From Hofstenia miamia (Eukaryota; Xenacoelomorpha; Acoela), in the NCBI GenBank assembly GCA_004352715.1, contig SCFE01000092.1, forward strand, positions 1,297,910 through 1,361,909: 64,000 nt of DNA, given 5' to 3'. How positions within the stretch are numbered: the first letter of the stretch is position 1; each line of letters opens with the position of its first letter. Shown piece by piece: positions 23,848 through 35,247 of this stretch. The translations under genes and the position numbers were made by a program. A model generated the notes under the pieces. The model had not been told where the DNA came from. It saw only the letters and a program-made list of their open reading frames with translations, and did no database searches.

Positions 23848-24769
23848 ATTTGATAAAATTGCGATTTGTTATTCGTATTAAACCTGCAGACATTATGCGT
23901 ATAACAATAATGTCTGTGCTGTGATCGAACATATATACATGATATGAAATCAAACACAGCTAGCTCAATGTATTATTATAAATAACGTTTTATCGATTAG
24001 GAGGTTTGTGAAGGCATTAAAAACTTTATGATTCTGAAATTTAATTCATTTTTTGAAAATCAAAAATACACAGACTAGAGAATAGAGATATATAATGAGA
24101 AATAAAAATCTTACACTCAAAATAGTAAACAATATTTTAATAACAATATTTTGCTGCATTAAATGAAAAATATTTTATGCACTTTGATCAACTCTAATTT
24201 CGATGATATTTTGTAAATGATTGAAAATTTTTGTAATCTCGATCAATTCAATTTAACAAAATTTTTGTTATTATTTTTATATTTAATACATTAAATTTAT
24301 ATTTTATTATTGGTTAGGAGCATTATTTGATCAAATATATTTGATCTTAAAAAACAAATTTTGTTGAACTAATAATTTAATTTCTTGTCAATGGAATGAT
24401 ATTTTAGAAACACTTACTAAGAATAAATTTTAGTTACTTACTATCTTCTAACTAAAATTTATAGGTAAACATCAAAATTTACGGAACGACTAAGTCACCT
24501 AAATTTTTAGGTGAAACACCTTAAATTTTATGAACATATTTCTAGGGTGAAAAAAGATTAAGAAAACATGTATATAAATCATCTAAAAATTAACAACCAG
24601 TTCTTTATAGAAACACAATATTCTCATAATTTAAGTGATTGGAATTGAAATCATTTTAAGAAGTTAACCCAACGGAATTCACCTAAAAGTTAAGGTAAAA
24701 CACCCAAATTTCTTGGTGAAGAATTGTTACCTAAATTGTTTTGGTGATGAAACACCTAGAAATTTTTTA

Positions 24770-24771
24770 GA

Positions 24772-24806
<35 letters not shown>

Positions 24807-24996
24807 NNNNNNNNNNNNNNNNNNNNNNNNNNNNNNNNNNNNNNNNNNNNNNNNNNNNNNNNNNNNNNNNNNNNNNNNNNNNNNNNNNNNNNNNNNNNNN
24901 NNNNNNNNNNNNNNNNNNNNNNNNNNNNNNNNNNNNNNNNNNNNNNNNNNNNNNNNNNNNNNNNNNNNNNNNNNNNNNNNNNNNNNNNNNNNNNNN

Positions 24997-25025
<29 letters not shown>
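24770..25025. repeat. (TA)n tract containing assembly gap
   Basis: TA repeat with N at 24807-24996. Just upstream (24500-24770) short words such as CACCTAAATTTTTAGGTGAA repeat in palindromic form. Confidence 0.95.
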
Positions 25026-25030
<5 letters not shown>

Positions 25031-25031
25031 G

Positions 25032-25380
25032 TAGGCCTCATATATATGCCTTGTTGTGTCTAAGAAATCAAAACTACACTTGAACTATCAGTTCTCCACA
25101 TTTATATTTCTCAAATGCATAGAAATAATGGCGCATGCAAGGGGGATATTGTGGAATGGCCCACCAGGATTTCAAAATTGTTATTTCGGCAAATCAAATA
25201 ATTTACCTTAAAAAATTCAGAAATTCTCAAAACTAATGGGGCTAAATTCATTTTAGGGAATATTTTTCAATATTTTGAAAACTTTCCCGGGGTTTTACCC
25301 CGCTTTTGTGCACCCACTTGATTATGGCTGGAATCTCCTCTTCAGAAAATTCTATGTACGCCGCTGATACCAATAAGCAA
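25032..25380. repeat. Duplicated repeat, copy B, starting at a TA tract
   Basis: Aligns with 23473-23847 over its full length with scattered substitutions and a few deletions (for example the CCCCACTCCCC run is missing). The DNA left of the two TA tracts is unrelated, so TA is the left boundary of the repeated unit. Confidence 0.8.
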
Positions 25381-25444
25381 GGCATACAGTAATTGATCAT
25401 CTAAAAAATACTAAACAACTAACAAAACATGTCTTACACGCAGC

Positions 25445-25682
25445 CAGTGGTGTACACAGGGGGGACAAGGTGGAATGTCCCCCGTCAGGTTTCCAAATTT
25501 GATTTTGACTGGATAAATCAAAAAATTTTTCGTAAAAAAATGAAAAATTTAAAATCTAGGATTGTGAAATGCATTTTTGAGGCTCTATTTTATCAATATT
25601 TTCAAAAATTTTCGCGGGGCTTCGCCCCGCATTAGGTAATGACGATGATGTCCCCCGTCCGAAAATCTTGTGTACGCCCCTG
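25445..25682. mobile_element. hAT-type MITE with exact 8-bp target duplication
   Basis: The 8-mer CACGCAGC occurs at 25437-25444 and again at 25683-25690. The ends it brackets are CAGTGGTGTACACA and, in reverse complement, CAGGGGCGTACACA, two mismatches in 14. The interior has GGGGGACAAGGTGGAATGTC near the left and GATGTCCCCCGTCCG near the right, plus a GCGGGGCTTCGCCCCGC hairpin at about 25613-25630. 238 bp, no coding capacity. The clean duplication implies a recent insertion compared with its relatives. Confidence 0.9.
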
Positions 25683-25693
25683 CACGCAGCCAG

Positions 25694-28600
25694 AAGATCG
25701 CCAGCAGTGTTTTCAACTGCAAGCTGAGATTACCGTTATTATTCGCTAATTCTACCTGCACATAAAATGGTCTCAATTTGCTAATATAAGAAAAAACAAT
25801 GAGCCAAATATTTGCGAAATCTTTTAAAATCTAATCAATCAGCAATTTCTCGGCTTGGAAGTTCTTAGATAAAAATAGTACATTTAATTATGTTTTACTA
25901 TCTAATACAAAATCCAAGAACAGCCTGATGCAATTTTTTTATATAGCAAATGCTAACTTAATAATTGTATACTTTCTGTGCGGTTTACCAAATTTGATAA
26001 CAATAATTTCCTTAGTAATTATTTCTAGAATATTGATTATTGAATATGAGCAAACGAAAATTATTGGTCAACTATGATATTATACTTTGAAGAAGAACTG
26101 TGTTTATTCATTACTCTTTAAGAATGTTTTACAAACATTGAATGATTATCTAAATCAACTACTGTACTTTGATCAAAAAGAGCAAGCGTGACTTATCATT
26201 GATCTTTGAACTGTTGCACGTTGAACAATATGACGCTAACTTCGCACTCATTCACTACCAATACAATTTTTTTTCATAAAAAATTAGTAAAATATGAAAA
26301 TCAGTATTCAACACATCTCAAGGATCTTATTTATAATAGAAGCATTGAATAATCAATTTGATCACATCAAATAATCATGTTGATTCTCGTAATAATTTTA
26401 GCCAATTTGTTAAATTTAAATAGTGATTTAAGTTGAAAAGTTTAAAGAATATGATCCAATCTATACGATAAAATTCCTAGTCAATACGGAAAACTAAGTT
26501 TTTAAATAAGAATTTGAAATGAAAGAGAATATGATAGTTACTCTTCAAATATCTGTAATTGATTCGAATTCAAGTTTTAAGTACCAAGTCTAGTTAATGT
26601 CAATTAAGTTTTACTAACACCCGCAAGTTCTCTCACGTTTGGAAAAACTCAACACGGTTACCATGTTATGTTATTTTCTTTCAAAAATAAATATTCTGGA
26701 TATTGCAGTGACGTATAGTATTAAATGTAACTGCATCATTGACAAACTTGAACAAACGATATTTTGTTGATCTGATCGGAATTTTTTAACGTATTTTTTT
26801 GAACTGCATTGTAGTTCGTCCACTCTTTTAAAATGTATTCGAAAGATTTTGTGTTTATTTTACTAAAATTTCATCTCATGTAAATTCCTCTCCAATCTAT
26901 GTGACATTTATTGTTCTCAAAGTTTAAGAATGCTGAACCATAAATAGTTAATATTATTTTTAATCGAAATATTTTCAAACAAGTTTAGCAACTGTTTTTG
27001 AATTCCAGAGTTTTTTGTGGGTGTGTAAAAACACTTGAATTTCAAGGTTGACAGAAATGATCTTTCGTCCGTAGTGTGCATAGATGAATCTCACTGCATT
27101 GAATAGTTTCTCCATCTGATTCGAAGTAGAAGGAACCTATTTTAACTGCAACTGGGTGATACGTCTTCTCTGTCTGCAAAAGGGAGTTTTTCATACTGAG
27201 ATTTCAAATTCGAATTCTACGCAAAAATTGTCATTCAATCCAAATCACGTCACAAATGTATAATGGAAAGAGTAGTATTTTCTTTAGATTATATGTTTTA
27301 TTTAAAAATGATAAGCACAGCTTGAGAAAAACTTTTCTTAAATAAGATAAGATTTACTTTATTCAGATACATATTAACAATTAGATACTGATAATTTATG
27401 TGAATAGCGTCTTCTGGCTTGCAATTAGGCTTCTATAAACGAATTTGTGATAAATTGTATTTTCAAGCAAAATTAGCAAACTCATTATTACTAAAAAATA
27501 TTGCAAGTATTACTGATAGGACATTCGTGAGAGATCTAAAAAAGGCATGTTCTAAATAATTTTATGAATTTGTGAATTCTAGTGCTTGCTCAATCTCACC
27601 ATTTTTATGCTCATTTTGCTAAGTGTCTATTAAGATTAATAAATTTATTACCTAGTAGTATTAGTAGTAGTAGTATATAAATATATTTGCCGATTTGTAT
27701 GTTACATTTTTTTCTTTTTGTAGTTTATATTAGCTAATAAAGCTTTTGAAAATTAATAGAAGTTGACCTAGACTTTCTTTCCTGGTGCATTTTGATTTAC
27801 TTTTCTAAATTCAGGTTGAAGGGAGTTGCTGCCTTCGTGGTGCCCAAATAATATATTAGAAAAGCCTCACATACAAAATATCACACTTTTCGTTTTGTTT
27901 TTTTTGAAACTCATTCAAATTCTGAAATTTTCCTCACCAATCTACCAAAACTAAATTATCCCCAGAAAACAACTGAAAGGGAGCAAAATAGTCGTCAGTA
28001 TTATTCAAAGACTTTATAAATGGTAAATTCCCTCCAGCTGACAGATGACCAGCGAACTTTACAAATTTCATTGCCCGTAATAGTGTTTTCTGGCGAAGGC
28101 TCAATGTTGAAAATTTTTTATTAGACACATACTTTTGAATTTTTTGTCTGTAAGCTGTACAAATAACTTTAATGCTAAATTTGACGATGATTAGCATGCT
28201 CAAACTTTTACCGACTATTTTTTTTACAAATAATTGTATGCAATATTGTGAGCCAGACTAAGCTTGACCCTATCTTTTTGGCAAATGACCATCTCTGCCA
28301 CAGACTCTTTGGCCTGCCCCACTATCGTATGCTCAACTTTTTCATCTCTGGTGTGGTGTTGAATGCACTGAATAATGAAGTTTACCAAAAGGAAACCAAA
28401 GCAATGAGCTTTAGTTTGCATTATCTAAAAAATAGATATGTATTATTGTTCTAAGACCAATTAAACTTTAACTAAACGTCAGAAGAAGAGTATTATTTAA
28501 AATATAACTTTGAGCTTCTTTGGATGTCCAAAATAAAATATTATATTACTGAAAAAAATTGTAAAGAAATTGAATATACAGAGTGTAAACAAATGTAAAA

Positions 28601-29358
28601 CATTGAATTGCTCTTGTGCGTAGTTCAATTTCTCTTGTGTGAAATATCTCTTTCTTGTGCGAATGACATAAATTTGCAATTTTAAATTTAGAAAATTCAA
28701 TCTAGTCTTAAATGTTTAGTTTGTAAAAGTGCAGTAAAAGCAAAATTTCTAATTTAATTACTCTGTCAAAACAATTTTTCATCTTTTAGTGCAGTAGGGT
28801 TTTTCTTAATTCCGGTTGTAAATTTTAAAAAATTTGCCTTTGTTTCTAACGCAAAAAGATCTCCCCATTGCTGAAATTGGATGTCTGCTTTTATTCAGGG
28901 GAAAACAAAAATGACTTCTCGTAATTAAATTTACTTGGGTATTTTCAAGTAATTTTTCAAACTGATGTCACTTACCTTTTCTTGAGGACTGAAGTACAAG
29001 AAGCAGCCATCCTGAACCCAAGCTCTTAAAAAATTTAGATTCTTTAAAATAAAATCTCACATACTTTCAGAGTCAGATAGATGGCCTGAGCTTCCTATAA
29101 AGAGGCTCTTCAGGTTAGCTGTGAGAGAGGAGGAACAGTCTGAGTTTAGTAAACCAGACCAGATCTCTAGGGTAAGTCATCGATTATTCTCATTATTTCA
29201 TTTTATTGTTGCATCTTGATATATTTTGTTGTAAGAAAGTTTTGTAGGGTATTTGATCGTCGGACTATTATGCTAAATAGAAATGAATAAATTTTTCTTC
29301 AATTTAGTATGTATTTCTAATCCCAAGACTGCTATTGTTAATTCGGAGTTTGGTAACC
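25694..29358. other. Spacer, no gene supported
   Basis: AT-rich. A (TAG)n-like run lies at 27654-27680. Frames at 27934-28203 (-), 28224-28421 (-), 28248-28454 (+) and 28497-28700 (-) show no known motif and overlap each other, so I call none of them. Confidence 0.4.
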
Positions 29359-30931
29359 CACTTAGCCAACCACTGGTGGACCACCAATGGCAGAAACGGT
29401 GGACCACCGGGTGAATTTGGTCGTCCGTACAACAGTGGTTGACTGGTGGCTAATTGGTGGGCCACTGGTGGAAAAAGTACTATTTCAGCATGAGAGCAAT
29501 GTCTCAAATGTAACAATAGCAAACTTTTATATTGATAAAGTTTAAACATTGAGCTTTAAACTAACACAAACCCAACAAAGAGTTGAAGGAAATGCTAGCA
29601 AGCTTTATGCAGGTACCAGGTGGCCAATTCAATTACGTTTTTCATTTTTCATTTTGATCATTTGGAAAGATTAAATTAAAATTGAAATTGAAAAACTGAA
29701 ATAAACATTTTTTTTGGTTTTTCAAATTTCATTTTGCCAATTTCCATTTTTTAAATTTTTCAAAAGTAAAACAAAAATTGAAAAATGAAAAATGAAAACG
29801 AAAAATGAAAAATGAAAACGAAAAATGAAAAATGAAAAACGAAAATAAAAAAAATGAAAATTTAAAGTCAGTTTTTTGATTTTCGTTTTGGTTGTTATCA
29901 TTCTTATGTAATTGCTATCCCATTCATTGTTTAATCAATAAACAGTAACAGGGAATGTAATTGAAAGAAATTGATGCCCATATTAGGTAAACAACCACTC
30001 TTTGTATTATTGAAAGCTATACTATTTCAAAAACAACAAAATAGAAATTTCATAAGAATGATAACAACCAAAACTAAATCAAAAAACGAAAAATGGAATT
30101 AAAATGTTTCATTTTTCATTTTTCATTTTTCGTTTCAATTTTTCATTTTTCAATTTAATTTTTAATTATGACTTTATAAAATAATATGAAAAATGAAAAA
30201 CGGAATTGAAATGTTCCATTTTCGTTTTGCTTTTTTCATTTTCCTTTTGAAAAATTTAAAAAATGGAAATTGGCAAAATGAAATTTGAAAAACGATAATG
30301 AAAAATGGTTATTTCCGTTTGTCAATATCAATTTTCATTTAATCTTACCAAATGATCAAAATGAAAAACAGAATTGAATTGGCCACCTGGTACCTGCATA
30401 AAGCTAACATTTAAATTGATTTTAGTTTGGCAATGGAAAATATAAAGAATTTTTTTTATTATAAGCAATAACAACAAGAATACAAAAATGCCCAATTTAA
30501 ATTAAATTTTCAATATCAGAAGAAATTGCAATTTTTAAACATTATTTTTTCCCAATTTTAAGCACTCATATAGACATTAATTTCAAGGTCCGCGAATAAT
30601 CGTGAATATCATTAATTTAGAAATTTATTCTGCACACATATCATATAATTTTTGCAAACAGAAAATTGCAGAAAAGCTCTTCACAATGAATTTTATACAT
30701 TTATAAGATGTAAGAAGCATAATAATGAATAATATTTTACTTTCAAGCATTAGCTCATATATTTTTTATGATTACAAGTAAATCAGATGTCACTAGTGGT
30801 CCACTGATAGCTATGAGTGGCTGTAATTGCCAATCCCGCCACTGCTTTCCCAACATTGCTCCGCTGGTGGGAACTAGTGGCCGCCCCTGCACTCATTCTC
30901 CACCAGTGGACCACTGGTGGTGGCTAAATGA
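29359..30931. mobile_element. Possible element bounded by CACTTAGCCA...CCACTGGTGG inverted repeats
   Basis: The left edge CACTTAGCCAACCACTGGTG is mirrored at the right by (reverse complement) CATTTAGCCACCACCAGTGG. Each edge carries over 100 bases rich in CCACTGGTGG and its complement. The two edges enclose the 804-bp foldback described next. No matching target duplication was found, so these could also be two separate insertions of one small family. Confidence 0.45.
29601..30404. mobile_element. 804-bp foldback element with (GAAAAAT)n-rich arms
   Basis: The left end AGCTTTATGCAGGTACCAGG is exactly mirrored at the right, and the inverted pairing continues for 29 bases into GTGGCCAATTCAATT before the first differences. 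The pairing persists almost to the centre: GGTTGTTATCATTCTTATG at 29889-29907 meets its reverse complement at 30051-30069. Much of each arm is made of GAAAAATGAAAAATGAAAA-type repeats or their complement. No coding capacity. Confidence 0.85.
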
Positions 30932-31108
30932 GAAGTTTGCAAAGATTTTGGTTAAATAATTATAGAAAAGATATTATATAAAATTTCAATTAAACTACAA
31001 TATTGTCAAAATAGTGCGATTTAAATTGAATAAATCAAAATTCGAAACTCATAACTTACATTTTAAGTTTGAAAAAGTAATCCGGTGATGTGGTCAACAC
31101 GTACATTG

Positions 31109-31416
31109 CAAGAGCGGATACAGAGGGGGCCGAGGGTGCCCGGGTCCTCTCTAAAATAAGAAAAACTCATTAAAATTTTGCAATAAAACTTACAAACGAA
31201 AATTTCTTAGTACCGTTAATTGGGATGAATAGAAACAGTTTTTTAAACATTTATTTGCAAACTGTATTTCAGTCAACCTTTACACTATAATGTGTCTTAT
31301 AGATCCTTAGATTACATTTCAATAAGAGTAAGAATATTTAGTTTTCAGGAGTTTTTTTAAGCTATGAAGGTATTCCTATTCACCTTTTTGGATGGGGGTG
31401 AATAGTAACACATTTT

Positions 31417-31447
<31 letters not shown>

Positions 31448-31658
31448 NNNNNNNNNNNNNNNNNNNNNNNNNNNNNNNNNNNNNNNNNNNNNNNNNNNNN
31501 NNNNNNNNNNNNNNNNNNNNNNNNNNNNNNNNNNNNNNNNNNNNNNNNNNNNNNNNNNNNNNNNNNNNNNNNNNNNNNNNNNNNNNNNNNNNNNNNNNNN
31601 NNNNNNNNNNNNNNNNNNNNNNNNNNNNNNNNNNNNNNNNNNNNNNNNNNNNNNNNNA

Positions 31659-31691
<33 letters not shown>

Positions 31692-32940
31692 TCCTTTTCA
31701 TTCTCTATTGAGTAAAATGATCCAGTGAATGTGCTTTAAAATGCAAAGTTGTATAATAAATCTGTAATGACAGCTATGTGCAATTACAAAATCATATAGC
31801 AATTTAATACAAACTGAAATCACTGATATCTTCCTGTTCAGAAAATGAAAATGTTGCAGTGACTGTCTGTCTGAAGAAACACTGAAATAATGCTTGATAT
31901 TTTACTATCATTGTCAATCTTTTCAATTCTTTCCAAATTAACACAAATCAAATTTTCAGTATTAAAATTCGCCAGTATATGAATTTTCTACCAAGAATAA
32001 ATTTTGTTCTTCTTTTTCATCATCACAAGAATTGATTTGACTCGCTTCAATATCTTTTTAAGATGCATTCATTTGTATCTTTCTGTTTAACTGTTCTCCT
32101 AGTGATGTTCGTAATCACCCCACGAAAATAAGTACTCTGTTTTTTTTAATTAACAAACTCATGTATTTTTCTTTTAAATATTATTAAACTTTTTTAAAAT
32201 TTAATTTATAGACCTGTATTTATCTACTTTTGGAAATGTATTAACTTTTTTAGTTAAGATTCTTTTCTTTTCTATGGAGTATTTTAGTTTTAGCATAAAA
32301 TTTTAAATAATTTTACTTTTAAAAAATACTAATGAAATTAGATGAGCATAGCTATGGCTATACCCTGTGGCACATAAACCTATTGTGATTAATTTATAGG
32401 CAACTGAACAATGAAAATTATTAAGCACAGCATGAGTAATAACTAAATAAAATTTTCTCCTTGTCTAGCATTTCTATTCACCTCACTGTCCTTACTTACC
32501 CCATTTGACGATACCCAATAGGATTGATCAATTTTTTTGTATTCAAACTCAACACCATGCACCTAGTCTAAAAACCTAAAAGCATTTTGTGTTTTTAATT
32601 TTAGAATTTATTGATTGTAACAAGAGCTTTACATTTTATAATTGGGTGATTTGCTTGAAACTGATCACACATTCATGCCACGAGGTGAAAATTTGGAAAT
32701 TTACTTAATCGTATGCAATTGAATTTAAAAATTGAAAAATTTGTTCTGAGTCTTGGAAAACTGCACAAATTCTATGTTTCCATTCTTTGGAATAAGTAGA
32801 TGTTGGTAAAGTCCGTGCATAGTGATGAATTTGAAAAATTGAAAATTCAATAGTTTGTGCCCTCCCTAGAACCCAATTTTGTACTTAGAAATTTTTCAAC
32901 ATTAGGCCCCCTCTAAAATTTTTTTCTGTATCCGCCTATG
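31109..32940. mobile_element. 1.8-kb hAT-type element with exact 8-bp target duplication
   Basis: GTACATTG at 31101-31108 is repeated exactly at 32941-32948. Between them, ends CAAGAGCGGATACAG and (reverse complement of right) CATAGGCGGATACAG differ at three of 15 positions. Subterminal sequence is mirrored as well (AGAGGGGGCC at left, GGCCCCCTCTAAAATT at right). The interior is AT-rich and holds a TA tract with a gap (N 31448-31657). No transposase frame is visible, so it is non-autonomous or its coding part is gone. It ends about 690 bp upstream of the intact ligase at 33628. Confidence 0.85.
31421..31681. repeat. (TA)n tract with assembly gap, inside the 1.8-kb element
   Basis: TA repeat on both sides of N 31448-31657; the true length is unknown. 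Confidence 0.95.
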
Positions 32941-33617
32941 GTACATTGCAAGTGTACGTACGAAGAGTATTTGTTTCTCTTTGGTTGAAGTTACAGAATA
33001 GTAATTGGTACAAGTAAAATAGGTTTGGAGAAACTGTCTCAAATTGCACTGTTTGGACAACGTAAATTGAAAATAGAAAATAATACATTCGCATAGTTAA
33101 TACTTAGCACAAGTACAAAGGAACAATTTTAATAGTCGGAATGCCTTCTGCGACGGCATTCGAGGTAAATGACAAAAAATGGATGTCATGGTGACAATGT
33201 AGGCAAAAAGCGTGCATTGCTTATAAAAATATTTTCAGCAAATTGAAGTTAAACTCATTTTAATTTGAGCTGGTCCTTTCAAAGTATTAGAAATAATTGA
33301 CCAGTACTGTAGAATCACCATAAGTTTTCGCCTAAACAACGAAATCATAAATGTTGAGTATCGAGAGGCTGCTATTACACGAAACGGACTTTCTCGTTTG
33401 TGAAATTAGATCTCTCTTGTGCGAATTTTAGTTAAAAAGTGTAGTAAATATGTAAATTAAATTTATAGCTCATAGCTATAGAAAGGCGATAAATACTTTG
33501 CAATAAAAGACACGCTTTAACGTGGATAAACGCTCATCGTGCACTAGAAATTGGATTCTCATTCGCATGCACTAAACACTGTTTGTCTAAAGTCAATATC
33601 TTGGGTAAATTCATTCA

Positions 33618-33619
33618 AG
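33618..33619 (+). promoter_or_regulatory. Candidate 3' splice acceptor before the ligase start
   Basis: AAATTCATTCAAG ends 8 nt before ATG 33628. The two paralogues have the same arrangement (TTATTCATTCTTAG and TTATTTATTCATCTCAG, each 7 nt before ATG). No convincing 5' donor lies close by, so this may join a distant 5' UTR exon or accept a trans-spliced leader. A TATA-like GATAAATA occurs near 33488. Confidence 0.45.
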
Positions 33620-33627
33620 TTGAAAAG

Positions 33628-35247
33628 ATGTCGCATTTCGCAGGACCAGATATCGATCTTCCACCATACTCTTTTGTACAATACATATTTAATCATTTGG
33701 ACAAAAGATCCGAAGACGATGATCTTGCATTCATAGATGATACACAAAATAAAAATGTATCTTACAAGGAGCTGCGCAAACAAAGCATCCAGTTCGCTAA
33801 TAATCTGAGAAATTTTGTTAATTTGAAGAAAGGTGATGTCGTTACTATTTGTTCACACAGTAATGTCGAGTATCCCGTAGCTATTCTCGGAGTAGTGGGA
33901 TCGGGTGGGGTTCCATGCACTGCAAACCATCTCTATTCTAAAGAAGAGCTTAACTACGTCCTCAAAGATACACAATCAACCGTTTTAATCACCAGCGCTG
34001 AATATCTTGAGAAATATATTCTTGCATGTGAAGGTACTAATGTTTCTGCAATTGTTGTTACTGAAACGGAAAGTGTCAAAAATGCGAATAGTTCGTTTCA
34101 ATTATATAACTTTTCTGAATTAACAAAAGGTACATTTGACGCTCTTCCACAATTCGACATTGATGCTAAAAATGACATTTTATGTATTTTATATTCTAGT
34201 GGGACAACAGGGCGTAGCAAAGGCGTTGCCTTAACCCATGCTAGTGGGCTTTTAAGCAATATTGCATTAGAAAAGAGCCATTTTATTGATGTGGGAGATG
34301 TGGTGTTTGCAGTTCCACCGTTTTCACATATTTATGGATTGTACATATGTGTATTTCTATCAATTCGTGTTAATGCAGCTTTAGTTTTTCAAAAAAGATT
34401 CAATTATTCCGGTTTCCTTTCAGCAATTGAGAAATATCAGGCAAATGTGTTAATGCTGGTACCTCCAATAATCGTGCACTTTGCAAAAGATGTTAACACC
34501 AATAACTACGATCTTTCATCGGTAAAACTTGTTGCTACAGGTGCCGCACCACTCGCAAAAGAACTAATTCAAATACTAAGCACAAAGTTTAAAAATCCTA
34601 AGTATAAGTTTACTCAAGGCTATGGATTGACTGAGTGTGGAGCAGTATTGACAACGACTTCAAAGGATACTACTCTCGACCTCCTTTCCTCAGGATCTGT
34701 TGGCAAATTGATAGATGGAACAGAAGCGATGATTGTCGAAATTACCAGCAGAAAACTACTACCAATTGGTGAAGACGGGGAAATAATCTGTAAATCCAAG
34801 GGTAACATGAAAAACTATATTAACAATGTCAAAATGACCCAAGATAGCTTTGAAGAACGAGATGGAGAGTTGTGGTTAAAAACAGGAGATATTGGGCATT
34901 GTAATGCGGATGGATATTTCTGGATATCAGACAGATTAAAAGAGCTGATTAAGTATAAGGGATATCAAGTTCCTCCTGCTGAATTAGAGGAACTGTTATT
35001 AACTCATCCTTCTGTTAAGGATTGCGCTGTAATTGGGATAAAAGACGAATCCGCTGGAGAACTTCCAAAAGCATATGTTGTTTTAGATAGCCAAAATCCA
35101 ACTACTGAAGATGATCTGAAAGAATTAGTTAAACAAAAAGTTGCCCCATATAAACAGCTAAAAGGAGGAGTGCAATTTACTGATGTGATTCCTAAGTCTC
35201 CATCAGGAAAGATATTGCGCCGAGTATTAAGAGATCAAAATATATAG
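33628..35247 (+). CDS. 4CL/luciferase-like acyl-CoA ligase (ANL superfamily), copy 1, intact
   Basis: A 539-residue adenylate-forming enzyme. Enzymes of this family use ATP to make an acyl-adenylate and then a CoA thioester, and 539 is the usual length. Numbered from MSHFAG, the phosphate loop LYSSGTTGRSKGV is at 188-200, QGYGLTE at 330-336, the TGD ribose-binding Asp at 421, [20 protein letters not shown] just after it, and the catalytic Lys in PKSPSGK at 528. No introns interrupt it. The frame has an upstream ATG 15 codons earlier, but the paralogues share sequence only from EKMSHFAG, and the splice acceptor would remove the earlier one. The C-terminus is RDQNI, not an SKL-type peroxisomal signal, so cytosolic action is likely. 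Most like the inverted copy at 41831-43450. The substrate cannot be told; luciferase activity is not implied. Confidence 0.93.
   Translation: MSHFAGPDIDLPPYSFVQYIFNHLDKRSEDDDLAFIDDTQNKNVSYKELRKQSIQFANNLRNFVNLKKGDVVTICSHSNVEYPVAILGVVGSGGVPCTANHLYSKEELNYVLKDTQSTVLITSAEYLEKYILACEGTNVSAIVVTETESVKNANSSFQLYNFSELTKGTFDALPQFDIDAKNDILCILYSSGTTGRSKGVALTHASGLLSNIALEKSHFIDVGDVVFAVPPFSHIYGLYICVFLSIRVNAALVFQKRFNYSGFLSAIEKYQANVLMLVPPIIVHFAKDVNTNNYDLSSVKLVATGAAPLAKELIQILSTKFKNPKYKFTQGYGLTECGAVLTTTSKDTTLDLLSSGSVGKLIDGTEAMIVEITSRKLLPIGEDGEIICKSKGNMKNYINNVKMTQDSFEERDGELWLKTGDIGHCNADGYFWISDRLKELIKYKGYQVPPAELEELLLTHPSVKDCAVIGIKDESAGELPKAYVVLDSQNPTTEDDLKELVKQKVAPYKQLKGGVQFTDVIPKSPSGKILRRVLRDQNI

Noticed and set aside
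24452-24770. CACCTAAA/TTTAGGTG palindromic words as a CRISPR-like or operator array
   Set aside because: Spacing and sequence are irregular, the genome is eukaryotic, and AT-rich decayed repeats explain it.
23126-25083. Frames of 90-132 codons spanning N runs
   Set aside because: They consist of unknown residues from gaps plus TA-repeat translation.
33583-33627. Upstream ATG adding 15 codons to ligase copy 1 (and likewise 43451-43495 in copy 2)
   Set aside because: The extra residues are not conserved between copies and lie upstream of a conserved splice acceptor.
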